Assembly (NCBI GenBank): GCA_019245755.1
Contig: JAFARC010000068.1
Span: forward strand, 54,861-118,860
DNA from: Mycobacteriaceae bacterium
GTDB lineage: Bacteria > Actinomycetota > Actinomycetes > Mycobacteriales > Mycobacteriaceae
Reading direction: 5' to 3'
Length of the DNA: 64,000 nt
Below the pieces are notes generated by a model, which saw only the letters and a list, made by a program, of their open reading frames with translations, was not told the DNA's origin and searched no databases. Below, piece after piece: positions 35,169-45,419 of the stretch; within the stretch, counting starts at the first letter, position 1, and each line of letters opens with the position of its first letter. The position numbers and the translations under genes are program-made.

Positions 35169-36050
35169 ATGGGTGCCGGTCACGACCACGCGCGGGCGTC
35201 GCGGATGTGCGTCGCGGCGGTCGTGCTGGCCGGGTTCTTCGCCGTCGAGCTGACCACCGCGCTGCTGATCAATTCGATCGCGCTGCTGGCCGACGCCGGC
35301 CACATGCTGACTGACCTGGTGGCGTTGTTCATGGGCCTGGCCGCGGTCATCCTCGCGCGCCGTGGCAGCACCTCACCCGCGCGCACCTACGGCTGGCACC
35401 GGGCCGAGGTGTTCACCGCGGGCGGCAATGCCCTGCTGCTGCTCGGCGTGACCGCGTTCATCCTCTACGAGGCCTTCGAGCGGCTGCGCCACGCACCGGA
35501 AATCCCCGGCGTGCCGATGATCGCGGTGGCGCTGGCCGGACTGGTCGCGAACTCGGTGGCCGTGCTGCTGCTGCGGTCGCAGTCGCAGCAGAGCCTGGCC
35601 GTCAAGGGCGCCTACCTGGAGGTGGTCTCCGACACCGTGGGCAGCATCGGGGTGCTGATCGCCGGCGTGGTCACCGTGACAACTACCTGGCCGTACGCCG
35701 ACGTCGTCGTGGCGGTGCTGGTGGCGCTGTGGGTGCTGCCCCGGGCGATCTCGTTGGCCCGCGCCGCGGCGCGGATCCTGTCGGAGTCATCGCCCAAGCA
35801 CATCGACGTCGACGAGCTGCGGGAAGCGCTGTGGGCGGTCGAGGGCGTCACCAATGTCCACGACCTGCACGTGTGGACGCTGGTCCCGGGCAAGGATATG
35901 GCGACCGCACACCTGACCAGCCGCGCGGACTCCGCCCGGGTGCTCGACGACGCCCGCGCGGTGCTGGCCGCCCGCGGGTTGGACCACGCGACGGTGCAGG
36001 TCGAGCCGCCGGAGAAGGTCGGCGACTGCCAGGATCAGGCCGACTGGTAG
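35169..36050 (+). CDS. Cation diffusion facilitator (CDF) metal efflux transporter
   Basis: 293-residue CDF with six predicted helices and a C-terminal cytoplasmic domain ('VEGVTNVHDLHVWTLVPGKDMATAHL'). It has a His/Asp-containing N-terminus (GHDH). The helix 2 metal site is His45-x3-Asp49 in DAGHMLTD; in helix 5 the expected HxxxD is ExxxD (LEVVSDTVGS). It likely exports Zn, Co, Cd or similar divalent ions in exchange for protons. The ATG has no ribosome-binding site and follows a TAGATT box by 6 bp, indicating a leaderless mRNA. Not in M. tuberculosis at this place, so an accessory gene. Confidence 0.9.
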   Translation: MGAGHDHARASRMCVAAVVLAGFFAVELTTALLINSIALLADAGHMLTDLVALFMGLAAVILARRGSTSPARTYGWHRAEVFTAGGNALLLLGVTAFILYEAFERLRHAPEIPGVPMIAVALAGLVANSVAVLLLRSQSQQSLAVKGAYLEVVSDTVGSIGVLIAGVVTVTTTWPYADVVVAVLVALWVLPRAISLARAAARILSESSPKHIDVDELREALWAVEGVTNVHDLHVWTLVPGKDMATAHLTSRADSARVLDDARAVLAARGLDHATVQVEPPEKVGDCQDQADW

Positions 36051-36082
36051 CGACGCAGCCGCGGTGCGGGCGTCGATTGCGC

Positions 36083-36499
36083 CTAGATCAACCCGAGGTG
36101 TGCGCGGGCGGTGGGGTCGCAGTCGTCGAGCAGGTCCAGGCAGCGCTGGTATTCGTCGTTCTCGCCGATCGCGTCGGCGGCGCGCGCCAGGGCCGCCACG
36201 CACCGCAGAAAGCCCCGGTTGGGCTCGTGGTCATACGGCACCGGCCCGAAGCCCTTCCAGCCGTTGCGGCGCAGCGCGTCGAGCCCGCGGTGGTAGCCGG
36301 TGCGCGCGTACGCGTACGCCGTGATCGCTTTGTCGTCGGCCAACGCGTCCTCGGCCAGCTGGGCCCACGCCACCGACGCGGCGGGGTGTGCGGCGGCCAC
36401 GATGGCCGGGTTCTCCTCGCCCCTGAGCTCGGCCTCGGCCGCGTCGTCGCCGGGCAGCAGAATCGGATCCGGTCCCAGCAGGTCGCCCGTTGGTGTCAT
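36083..36499 (-). CDS. DUF3151 family protein (Rv0360c-like)
   Basis: 138-residue helical protein found in actinobacteria. It has the conserved 'AYAYARTGYHRGLDALRRNGWKGFGPVPY' stretch and the following 'EPNRGFLRC' region. Position matches M. tuberculosis Rv0360c. The ATG at 36499 is used because homology begins with MTPTGDLLGPDP; a longer frame has no family resemblance. No catalytic residues are evident and function is unknown. Confidence 0.88.
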   Translation of the reverse strand: MTPTGDLLGPDPILLPGDDAAEAELRGEENPAIVAAAHPAASVAWAQLAEDALADDKAITAYAYARTGYHRGLDALRRNGWKGFGPVPYDHEPNRGFLRCVAALARAADAIGENDEYQRCLDLLDDCDPTARAHLGLI

Positions 36500-36600
36500 G
36501 CGCCTATTGTGCCGTGGCCGTGCCCGGCGCCGATAAGTGGATAAGCTTCTGCCAGAGCTCATCTTGCGATCGCCGTCACGACCGGAGGACACCAGCACGC

Positions 36601-37407
36601 ATGTCGAACCCATCGGGGCCCGACTATGACCATGACGCCGGCGGGGCGGCCGAGAAGGCGCCGGCCGAAGACCAGGTGACCCGGGACCAGACCCAGGCGC
36701 TGGGCGTTAGCGACAGCGAACCCACCGAGGCGCTGTCGAAGCCGTCACAGCCGCCCGGTGACCTCGCTGCCACCCAGCGGCGTTTCACCGCGCCGTCCAA
36801 CTTCGACGCGGGCTCCACCGAGATCATCGACGCCACTGCCGAGCCGGCGACCGAGGTCTTCTCGGCGCCGACGGAACCCAATGCCGTCCAGGCGGGCACG
36901 ACACGCGCCGCGACGCCGCAGTCAATCCCGGCGCGGCCTGGCGGCGGCGGCCCGACGATGCGCAAAAACCGCAGCTGGGGCTGGGTGCTGGCGCTGATCC
37001 TGGTGATCGCCGCGCTGGCGGCGGTGGCCATCATGGGCACGGTGTGGCTGACGCAGAAGGCAGCGCCGCCGGCGTCGCAGGAGGACATGGTCCGTCTCAC
37101 CATCCAGAACTTCGACGTCGCCGTGCAAAAGGGTGACCTCGCCGCGTTGCGCGGCATCACCTGCGGCGCGACCCGCGACAACTACGTCAACTACGACGAC
37201 AGGGCCTGGGAGGACACCCATGCCCGGGTCGCCGCGGCCAAGCAGTACCCCGTCGTCGCCAGCATCGACCAGGTCGTCATGAACGGCGACCACGCCGAGG
37301 CCAACGTCACCTCGTTCATGGCCTACGCGCCGCAGACCCGCTCGACCCGCAGCTTCGATCTGCAGTATCGCGGCGGGCAGTGGAAGATCTGCCAGGCGCC
37401 GGGTTAA
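36601..37407 (+). CDS. Single-pass membrane protein with disordered N-terminus (Rv0361-like)
   Basis: 268 residues. The first ~120 are acidic, Pro/Thr/Ala-rich and probably cytoplasmic and disordered. A membrane helix 'WGWVLALILVIAALAAVAIMGTVWL' follows at about residues 125-150. The C-terminal ~110-residue extracytoplasmic domain resembles the DUF4878/Rv0361-type fold, starting 'DMVRLTIQNFDVAVQKGDLAALRGITC'. Function unknown. It ends one base before the stop of the convergent fba gene, leaving no space for a terminator between them. Confidence 0.85.
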   Translation: MSNPSGPDYDHDAGGAAEKAPAEDQVTRDQTQALGVSDSEPTEALSKPSQPPGDLAATQRRFTAPSNFDAGSTEIIDATAEPATEVFSAPTEPNAVQAGTTRAATPQSIPARPGGGGPTMRKNRSWGWVLALILVIAALAAVAIMGTVWLTQKAAPPASQEDMVRLTIQNFDVAVQKGDLAALRGITCGATRDNYVNYDDRAWEDTHARVAAAKQYPVVASIDQVVMNGDHAEANVTSFMAYAPQTRSTRSFDLQYRGGQWKICQAPG

Positions 37408-38445
37408 TCAGCCCGCGGTAACGGAGCGGCCCGCGCAGTGCAGGTCGTTACAGGCCTCGACCACTCGCCGGCTCATGGTGGCCTCGGCCTTCTTCAGGTA
37501 GCTGCGCGGGTCGTACGCCTTCTTGTCGCCGACCTCGCCGTCGATCTTCAGCACACCGTCGTAGTTGCTGAACATGTGCCCGGCGACGGGACGGGTGAAC
37601 GCGTACTGGGTGTCGGTGTCGACGTTCATCTTGACGACGCCGTAGCGCAGCGCCTCCTCGATCTCCGACTTCGCAGAACCGGACCCGCCGTGGAACACGA
37701 AGTCGAACGGCTTGCTGCCATCGGGCAGCCCGAGCTGCTTGACGGCCACCTGCTGGCCCTCGGCCAGGATCTCGGGCCGCAGCTTGACGTTGCCCGGCTT
37801 GTAGACGCCGTGCACGTTGCCGAACGTCGCGGCCAGCAGATACTTGCCGTGCTCGCCGGCGCCGAGCGCGTCGATGGTCTTCCGGAAATCCTCCGGGGTG
37901 GTGTAGAGCTTCTCGTTCATCTCGCCCACGACGCCGTCTTCTTCACCGCCGACCACACCGATCTCGATCTCGAGGATGATCTTGGCGGCGGCCGCTGCCT
38001 TCAGCAGCTCGCGGGCGATCTCGAGATTCTCGTCGATCGGGACCGCCGAGCCGTCCCACATGTGGGATTGGAACAGCGGGTTTTTTCCGTCGGCGACCCG
38101 CTGCTGGGAAATTTTCAGCAGCGGCCGCACGTAGGAGTCCAGCTTGCCCTTCGGGCAGTGGTCGGTGTGCAGCGCGACGGTGACCGGGTACTTATCGGCA
38201 ACGACGTGGGCGAACTCGGCCAACGCCAGCGCGCCGGTAACCATGTCCTTGACACCCAACCCCGAGCCGAATTCGGCGCCGCCGGTGGAGAACTGAATGA
38301 TGCCGTCGCTGCCCGCATCGGCGAAGCCCTTCAACGCGGCGTTGATGGTCTCCGACGACGTGCAGTTGATGGCCGGGAACGCAAACGAGTGCTCCTTGGC
38401 GCGGCCCAGCATCTCGGCATAGACCTCGGGCGTGGCGATGGGCAT
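37408..38445 (-). CDS. fba: Class II fructose-bisphosphate aldolase Fba
   Basis: Zinc-dependent aldolase of glycolysis and gluconeogenesis. The zinc-binding and catalytic segment is VALHTDHCPKGKLDSYV. 'ILEIEIGVVGGEEDGV' and 'NVHGVYKPGNVKL' carry further ligands. 'FVFHGGSGS' and 'KMNVDTDTQY' bind phosphate. 345 residues, as in M. tuberculosis. The ATG overlaps no other gene; a longer upstream frame lacks homology. Confidence 0.96.
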   Translation of the reverse strand: MPIATPEVYAEMLGRAKEHSFAFPAINCTSSETINAALKGFADAGSDGIIQFSTGGAEFGSGLGVKDMVTGALALAEFAHVVADKYPVTVALHTDHCPKGKLDSYVRPLLKISQQRVADGKNPLFQSHMWDGSAVPIDENLEIARELLKAAAAAKIILEIEIGVVGGEEDGVVGEMNEKLYTTPEDFRKTIDALGAGEHGKYLLAATFGNVHGVYKPGNVKLRPEILAEGQQVAVKQLGLPDGSKPFDFVFHGGSGSAKSEIEEALRYGVVKMNVDTDTQYAFTRPVAGHMFSNYDGVLKIDGEVGDKKAYDPRSYLKKAEATMSRRVVEACNDLHCAGRSVTAG

Positions 38446-38539
38446 GGACGTTCCTCTCGGCCGGTCACGATGTATTTGGCAGTATCTCAAACGGCGCCGT
38501 TTCCGGTACGGCCAGCTTGCGCCGGTATCTTGGGGCGTC

Positions 38540-39223
38540 ATGACCACGACCACCATGGCGCTGAGCGTGATGGACCCGATGTACTGGATCGGCCCCGGCG
38601 GTGTGTTCGCGTCCGCGGTGCTGCCCGGCATCGTGATCATCGTCTTCATCGAGACGGGGCTGCTGTTTCCGATCCTGCCCGGAGACACGCTGCTGTTCAC
38701 CGGCGGGATGCTGGCCGCCGGCGGCACCCTGAACATCTGGACGCTGGTGATCGCGGTGGCCCTGGCGGCTATCGCCGGCGATCAGACCGCCTACTTCATC
38801 GGCCGACGCATCGGGCCCGCATTGTTCAAGAAGGAAGATTCGCGCTTTTTCAAGCAGCACTACGTCACCGAGTCGCACGAGTTCTTCGAGAAGCACGGCC
38901 CGTTCACGATCATCCTGGCCCGGTTTGTTCCGGTGGTGCGGACGTTCACCCCGGTGATCGCCGGCGTGTCGAGGATGCGGTACCCGGTGTTTTTGGGGTT
39001 CGACATCGTCGGCGGGATCCTGTGGGGTGGCGGGGTGACGCTGCTCGGTTACTTCTTGGGCAACGTGCCGTTCGTCAAGGGCCACCTCGAGTTGATGATC
39101 CTGGCCATCGCACTGCTGTCGCTGCTGCCGGCGATCATCTCGGTGGGCCGGGCGTTCCTGGAGCGGCGGCGCGGCGCCGGTCCCGACCCCGAGCCACGAG
39201 CACTTCCGGAGCAATCCGGCTGA
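38540..39223 (+). CDS. DedA/SNARE-associated family membrane protein
   Basis: 227 residues, equal to M. tuberculosis Rv0364. The DedA core includes 'FIETGLLFPILPGDTLLFTGGML' and 'FFEKHGPFTIILARFVPVVRTFTPVIAGVSRMRYPVFL', with the family's conserved Phe-Arg-hydrophobic pattern 'ARFVPVVRTFTP'. Four to five membrane segments. DedA proteins act as lipid carrier flippases or support membrane homeostasis. The ATG at 38540 begins right before the first hydrophobic region. Confidence 0.92.
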   Translation: MTTTTMALSVMDPMYWIGPGGVFASAVLPGIVIIVFIETGLLFPILPGDTLLFTGGMLAAGGTLNIWTLVIAVALAAIAGDQTAYFIGRRIGPALFKKEDSRFFKQHYVTESHEFFEKHGPFTIILARFVPVVRTFTPVIAGVSRMRYPVFLGFDIVGGILWGGGVTLLGYFLGNVPFVKGHLELMILAIALLSLLPAIISVGRAFLERRRGAGPDPEPRALPEQSG

Positions 39224-39226
39224 CAT

Positions 39227-40426
39227 TCAGCGGTACGTCGCGCGGGTCAGCGCGTCAAAGAGATCACGCAGACCGGTCAGCGAATGCGCCGGCAGGAACA
39301 GATCGCACAGCGGCAGCGCGGCGGCCATCGACCCGGCCAGCGGCCGGAAACCTTGCTGAGCGGCACGAGGATTCAGCCAGACGACAAGCTCGGCTCGCCG
39401 CCGCAGCCGGCTCAGCGCGCGCATCAGCACCTCGGGAGGGTCGCTGTCCCACCCGTCGGACGCGATGATCACGACCGCGCCGCGCAGCGCGTGCCCATGG
39501 GCAGGCCCCAGCAGCGCGCCGACGCAGCGGCCCAGGTGCGTGCCGCCGTAGCGATCGGTCACCTTGGTGTTGGCACGCGCCAACGCCACCTCCGGTGAGC
39601 GGTGCGACAGCGCCGGGGTCAGCCGCGTCAGCGAAGTCGAGAACGCGAACACTTCCGGACGGATCCCGGCCCGCCGCAACGCGGTCGCCCGCATCAGATG
39701 CAGATAGATCGTCGCGTACGGCTGCATCGAGCCGCTGACATCGCAGACCAGCACGACCCGGCGGGTGCGTCGGCGCAGGCGGGTGCGGGCCAGGCGCATC
39801 GACTCCCAGCCCGTCGCGCGAGACGCATTCATCGTCCGCCGCAGGTCGACCCGTTTGCCGTGCGGGTGCAGCTCGCGACGCATGCTGCGGCGGCGCGGCC
39901 AGCCGGCCAAGGCCTGCTCCAGCCACGCCCCCAGCAGGCGCAGATCTTCGGGGTCGAACCGCTCGAACGGCTCGTCGGCGCGGGCAACGATGCGGCTGGG
40001 CAGCAGGTCGGGCACCGCCGCACCGCTGTCGTGACCGTCGCGGGAAGCCGCGGCGGTCAGCGCGGGCCGGGTGGTCCACGGCACGCCGCCGCCGACGGCA
40101 ACTTCGTGGTGTGCGCGCGCGGCCGAGGCCGCTGGTGGGAGGAGTTGCCGATGCGGGCGCGCGACGGGATCCACACCGAGCGCGGCGTCGGCAAACACCG
40201 CGGCGAACACCGCGTCGAACGCCGCCAAGTCGTCGACCCGGTTCACCAACGTCAGCCGGGCGGCCCAGTAGAGCCCAGCGCGCGAATGCGGCATTGCGCG
40301 CAGGGCTTGCACGAAACCCGCCGGCCCACTGGCAGACACCACCACACCGCCCGCACGCAGCCGCGCGACAAGCGCGACCGCCAACGCCGCCAGGTCGACG
40401 CCGCGCAGCAGCAGCGGAGCGGTCAT
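39227..40426 (-). CDS. coxE: CoxE-like von Willebrand factor A domain protein
   Basis: 399-residue VWA protein. The MIDAS motif is VLVCDVSGSMQPYA (DxSxS), followed by a Thr in 'YGGTHLG' and Asp in 'VIIASDGWDSDPPE'. It matches M. tuberculosis Rv0368c. CoxE works with the MoxR-type ATPase CoxD in maturation of the CuSMo active site of CO dehydrogenase. Last gene of the cox operon; it overlaps coxG by 4 bp. Confidence 0.9.
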   Translation of the reverse strand: MTAPLLLRGVDLAALAVALVARLRAGGVVVSASGPAGFVQALRAMPHSRAGLYWAARLTLVNRVDDLAAFDAVFAAVFADAALGVDPVARPHRQLLPPAASAARAHHEVAVGGGVPWTTRPALTAAASRDGHDSGAAVPDLLPSRIVARADEPFERFDPEDLRLLGAWLEQALAGWPRRRSMRRELHPHGKRVDLRRTMNASRATGWESMRLARTRLRRRTRRVVLVCDVSGSMQPYATIYLHLMRATALRRAGIRPEVFAFSTSLTRLTPALSHRSPEVALARANTKVTDRYGGTHLGRCVGALLGPAHGHALRGAVVIIASDGWDSDPPEVLMRALSRLRRRAELVVWLNPRAAQQGFRPLAGSMAAALPLCDLFLPAHSLTGLRDLFDALTRATYR

Positions 40427-41097
40427 CCGCGGCGTCGACGCCGCAGCACGAGCGCCACGAGCACGACGAGCCCGCCCAACCCGGCGAGGATGTACTTGTT
40501 CAGCTTTGCGCCACCGGCCAGCTTGATGAGATCGATGGGCGCCGGTTCCGCAGCGGCGGTGGCCGCGGCGCGATCGGGGGGGTCCGGCGCGGTGGGCTGG
40601 GCGGTGGGCTCGGCGGTGGGCTCGGTCGGCTCGGTGGGCTCGGTCGGCTCGGTGGAAGCGGCCAGTTTGGCCTCGAGGGACTGCACGAATTCGCCGAGCA
40701 GCTTCTCGGACACCTGCTGCAGCATGCCGCTGCCGAACTGGGCGAGCTTGCCGACGATCTTCAAGTCGGTGTCAACGGTGACACGGGTGCGGCCGCCGTC
40801 TGGATGCAGCTGGGTGGTGACGGTGGCGGCGGCGTTGCCCGATCCGCGCGCCTCGCGTCCCCTGCCGTTGATGACGGCGCGGTGGTGTTCTTGGTCACGC
40901 TCAACGAAATTGGCCTTCCCGCTGAACTCGCTCGTCACCGGGCCGACCTTGACCTTCACCTTGCCGAGAAAGTCGTCGCCGTCGCGGCCGGTCAGCTGCG
41001 CGCCTGGCATCAACGGAACGATCTGCTCGAGGTCGGACAGCACGTCCCAGGCTTCGTCGACCGGGACGCTGATGGTGAATTCGTTGGCGATCTTCAT
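40423..41097 (-). CDS. coxG: CoxG-like SRPBCC protein with C-terminal membrane anchor
   Basis: 224 residues. The N-terminal ~145 residues form a CoxG/SRPBCC domain, beginning 'MKIANEFTISVPVDEAWDVL'. A low-complexity linker with Thr-Glu-Pro repeats follows (around 152-165), then a C-terminal helix 'YILAGLGGLVVLVALVL' and a basic tail. CoxG recruits CO dehydrogenase to the membrane in other bacteria. The linker is longer than in M. tuberculosis Rv0369c (171 residues, from memory). Start taken at the ATG 10 bp after coxD. Confidence 0.88.
   Translation of the reverse strand: MKIANEFTISVPVDEAWDVLSDLEQIVPLMPGAQLTGRDGDDFLGKVKVKVGPVTSEFSGKANFVERDQEHHRAVINGRGREARGSGNAAATVTTQLHPDGGRTRVTVDTDLKIVGKLAQFGSGMLQQVSEKLLGEFVQSLEAKLAASTEPTEPTEPTEPTAEPTAQPTAPDPPDRAAATAAAEPAPIDLIKLAGGAKLNKYILAGLGGLVVLVALVLRRRRRG
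40591..40655. repeat. Low-complexity 9-bp-type repeat coding Thr-Glu-Pro units in coxG
   Basis: Imperfect tandem units of the type GGTGGGCTC / GGTCGGCTC. On the minus strand they encode consecutive Thr-Glu-Pro and related tripeptides in the CoxG linker. Length changes in multiples of 9 bp would keep the frame. Confidence 0.7.
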
Positions 41098-41107
41098 CGG
41101 TGCCCTC

Positions 41108-41992
41108 TCATCCCGCCAGACCGGCGCAGTAGTGCGTGAAAGCATCACGAATGGCGGTGCTGTCGTCGGGTGTCTTGGCCAGCGCACCGAGGCCAGCGAC
41201 CGCGTCACCGGAGACGAGGTCGATGACCCCCAGCGACACCAGGGCCGCCACCCAGTCGATGGTCTCGGCCACCCCCGGTGGCTTGTCGAGGTCGAGCGCC
41301 CGTGCGACGCCCACGAATTGGGTGGCGCGCTCGATCAGCGCAGCCGTGGCGCCCGGGACGGTGCGCCGGACAATCGCGACCGCGCGGTCCGGTTCGGGGT
41401 AATCGATCCAGTGGTAGAGGCAGCGGCGACGCAACGCGTCGTGCAGGTCCCGGCTGCGGTTGGAGGTAAGCACCGCGATGGGCGGGCGGTCGGCGACGAA
41501 CGTGCCCAGCTCGGGTACCGTGACCGCAGCCTCACCGAGGAACTCCAGGAGTAGGGCCTCGAATTCGTCGTCGGCACGGTCGATCTCGTCGATGAGCAGC
41601 ACCGGTGGTGTTGGGCCGCGGTAGCGCACGCACTGCAGGATGGGCCGGTCGACCAGATACGTCCGGGTGTACAGGTCGGCTTCGTCGATGCTCGCGCCGC
41701 GGGCCTCGGCGAGGCGAATCGAGAGCAGCTGGCGCTGATAGTTCCAGTCGTAGAGCGCTTCGCCGGCGGTCAGACCCTCATAGCACTGCAGCCGGATCAA
41801 CGGCGCATCGAGGACGGCGCCCAGCGTCTTGGCCGCGGTCGTCTTGCCCACCCCCGGTTCACCCTCCAACAGCAACGGCCGGCCGAGCGTAACCGCCAGG
41901 TAGAACGCCGAGGCGGTGCCGACGTCGAGAAGGTAGTCGTGGGCGTCGAAGCGGCGGATCACGTCGTCGACGTCGGCGAACGCGGCCGTCAT
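41108..41992 (-). CDS. coxD: MoxR-type AAA+ ATPase CoxD
   Basis: 294-residue AAA+ protein. Walker A is [12 protein letters not shown] (residues 43-54), Walker B VLLIDEIDRAD, sensor 1 in 'VLTSNRSRDL', and an Arg finger in 'RDLHDALRRRCLYHWIDYP'. It is equivalent to M. tuberculosis Rv0370c and to CoxD, which with CoxE inserts sulfur and copper into the Mo site of CO dehydrogenase. Its ATG overlaps the stop of the truncated cytidylyltransferase frame by 4 bp. Confidence 0.92.
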   Translation of the reverse strand: MTAAFADVDDVIRRFDAHDYLLDVGTASAFYLAVTLGRPLLLEGEPGVGKTTAAKTLGAVLDAPLIRLQCYEGLTAGEALYDWNYQRQLLSIRLAEARGASIDEADLYTRTYLVDRPILQCVRYRGPTPPVLLIDEIDRADDEFEALLLEFLGEAAVTVPELGTFVADRPPIAVLTSNRSRDLHDALRRRCLYHWIDYPEPDRAVAIVRRTVPGATAALIERATQFVGVARALDLDKPPGVAETIDWVAALVSLGVIDLVSGDAVAGLGALAKTPDDSTAIRDAFTHYCAGLAG

Positions 41993-42132
41993 CGCGGCAC
42001 CGCGTCCCGGATGGCCGCCGCGCCGCCGCCGAGCGTGACGATGATCGTGCCGAGGCGGCGGGAAGCGCCGGCCCCCAGCACGACAGCGGCTGCCCGGACC
42101 GGGGTCATGCGCCGGCTTTCGCCGCGGGTCAT
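41989..42132 (-). pseudogene. Internally deleted molybdenum-cofactor cytidylyltransferase (MocA/MobA-like)
   Basis: A 39- or 47-codon remnant in the place occupied by Rv0371c in M. tuberculosis. It begins with the nucleotidyltransferase signature VVLGAGASRRLG, jumps directly to 'TIIVTLGGGAAAIRDAV' (normally some 30 residues further on) and then stops, lacking the remaining ~150 residues with the metal-binding acids and product site. Both ends still overlap their neighbours as ATGA, so translational coupling has been preserved while the enzyme was lost. Two starts are available (42132 and 42108) because of a 24-bp tandem duplication. Confidence 0.8.
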
Positions 42133-42150
42133 GCGCCGGCTTTCGCCGCG
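42103..42150. repeat. Perfect 24-bp tandem duplication at the XdhC/mocA junction
   Basis: Two identical 24-bp copies, 42103-42126 and 42127-42150, abut one another. The unit spans the last codons and stop of the XdhC gene and the first codons of the mocA remnant. Duplication therefore created a second ATG in frame and an N-terminal Met-Thr-Arg-Gly-Glu-Ser-Arg-Arg repeat. Confidence 0.95.
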
Positions 42151-43010
42151 GTGAACGACGCGCGGCACGCCGGCGAGCAGAACCAGTAGTCGGCGCCCTC
42201 CAGGTGGACGTGCTCGCTGGCCGGCCCGAGGGTCACGGTCATGCCGCACACCGGGTCGGTGGCCTCCGGCGCGGGGTCGGTGTCCGTCCATTCGGTATCG
42301 ACCAGGCCACCGAGCCGGATCTCGGTGATGATTTCGGCGACAATCGACACCGCGATCTCGGCGGGTGTCCTGCCGCCGATCGGCAACCCGACCGGGGTGT
42401 AGACCCGACCCCGTTCGTCGTCGGTCAGCTCGAGGCCATCGAGGATCGCGGCGCCGCGCAACCTGCTGGCCACCAAGCCGATATATCCGATACCGGCATC
42501 CAAAGCGGCGCGGATCAGCTCGGCTTCGGGACCGCCGTGCGTCGCGATCACCACGGCGGTGACCGGCCCCGGCTCCCCGGAGCCGTCGCGGCGCACTTCG
42601 AACCCGAGCACAGCACACACCTCGGCCAGCTTCTCGGCGATCGGCGTGGCCCCGCAGATCCGAATCAACGGCGCCGGAACCTGCGGCGCAAGAAAGATCT
42701 CCAACGCTCCTCCGGACAGACACGGGTTTACGACGACCGCCGCGCCGGGTGCGTCGGGGAAATGCACCTCTCCGTCGGGCAGCACTCGGAGCAGCACGCT
42801 CTGGCCGGTCTGCAGCGCGCCCAGCGCGGCCTTGCGGACCGTATTCTGGGCGCACTGTCCGCCGACGAAACCCTCGATGGTCCCGTCCGCCGACAGGATC
42901 GCCTCGTCGCCCGGGCGCGCAGAAGTGGGCTGCTGGGCACGCACGACCGTCGCGTGCACGAACGGCGTGCGGTCCCGCAGCAACTGCTCGGCACGTTCGC
43001 TGATCGTCAT
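42129..43010 (-). CDS. XdhC/CoxI-family molybdenum cofactor maturation protein fused to a YHS domain
   Basis: 293 residues. The N-terminal XdhC_CoxI domain contains 'GGQCAQNTV' with a conserved Cys. A Rossmann-like XdhC_C domain is in the middle ('AVVIATHGGPEAELIRAAL', 'GYIGLVASRLR'). The C-terminal 45 residues are a YHS metal-binding domain, with DPVCGMTV, an aromatic 'YWFCSPACRASF' and three cysteines. XdhC-type proteins bind and sulfurate Mo cofactor for xanthine-oxidase-family enzymes. It corresponds to Rv0372c (251 residues from memory), plus the YHS extension. It follows coxL by 9 bp. Confidence 0.9.
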   Translation of the reverse strand: MTISERAEQLLRDRTPFVHATVVRAQQPTSARPGDEAILSADGTIEGFVGGQCAQNTVRKAALGALQTGQSVLLRVLPDGEVHFPDAPGAAVVVNPCLSGGALEIFLAPQVPAPLIRICGATPIAEKLAEVCAVLGFEVRRDGSGEPGPVTAVVIATHGGPEAELIRAALDAGIGYIGLVASRLRGAAILDGLELTDDERGRVYTPVGLPIGGRTPAEIAVSIVAEIITEIRLGGLVDTEWTDTDPAPEATDPVCGMTVTLGPASEHVHLEGADYWFCSPACRASFTAAKAGA

Positions 43011-43019
43011 CCGCCCTCC

Positions 43020-45415
<2,396 letters not shown>

Positions 45416-45419
<4 letters not shown>

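Noticed and set aside
37438..39468. 676-codon plus-strand open frame
   Set aside because: Antisense to fba and then out of frame over dedA and the CoxE gene. It is a GC-rich shadow of well-recognised genes.
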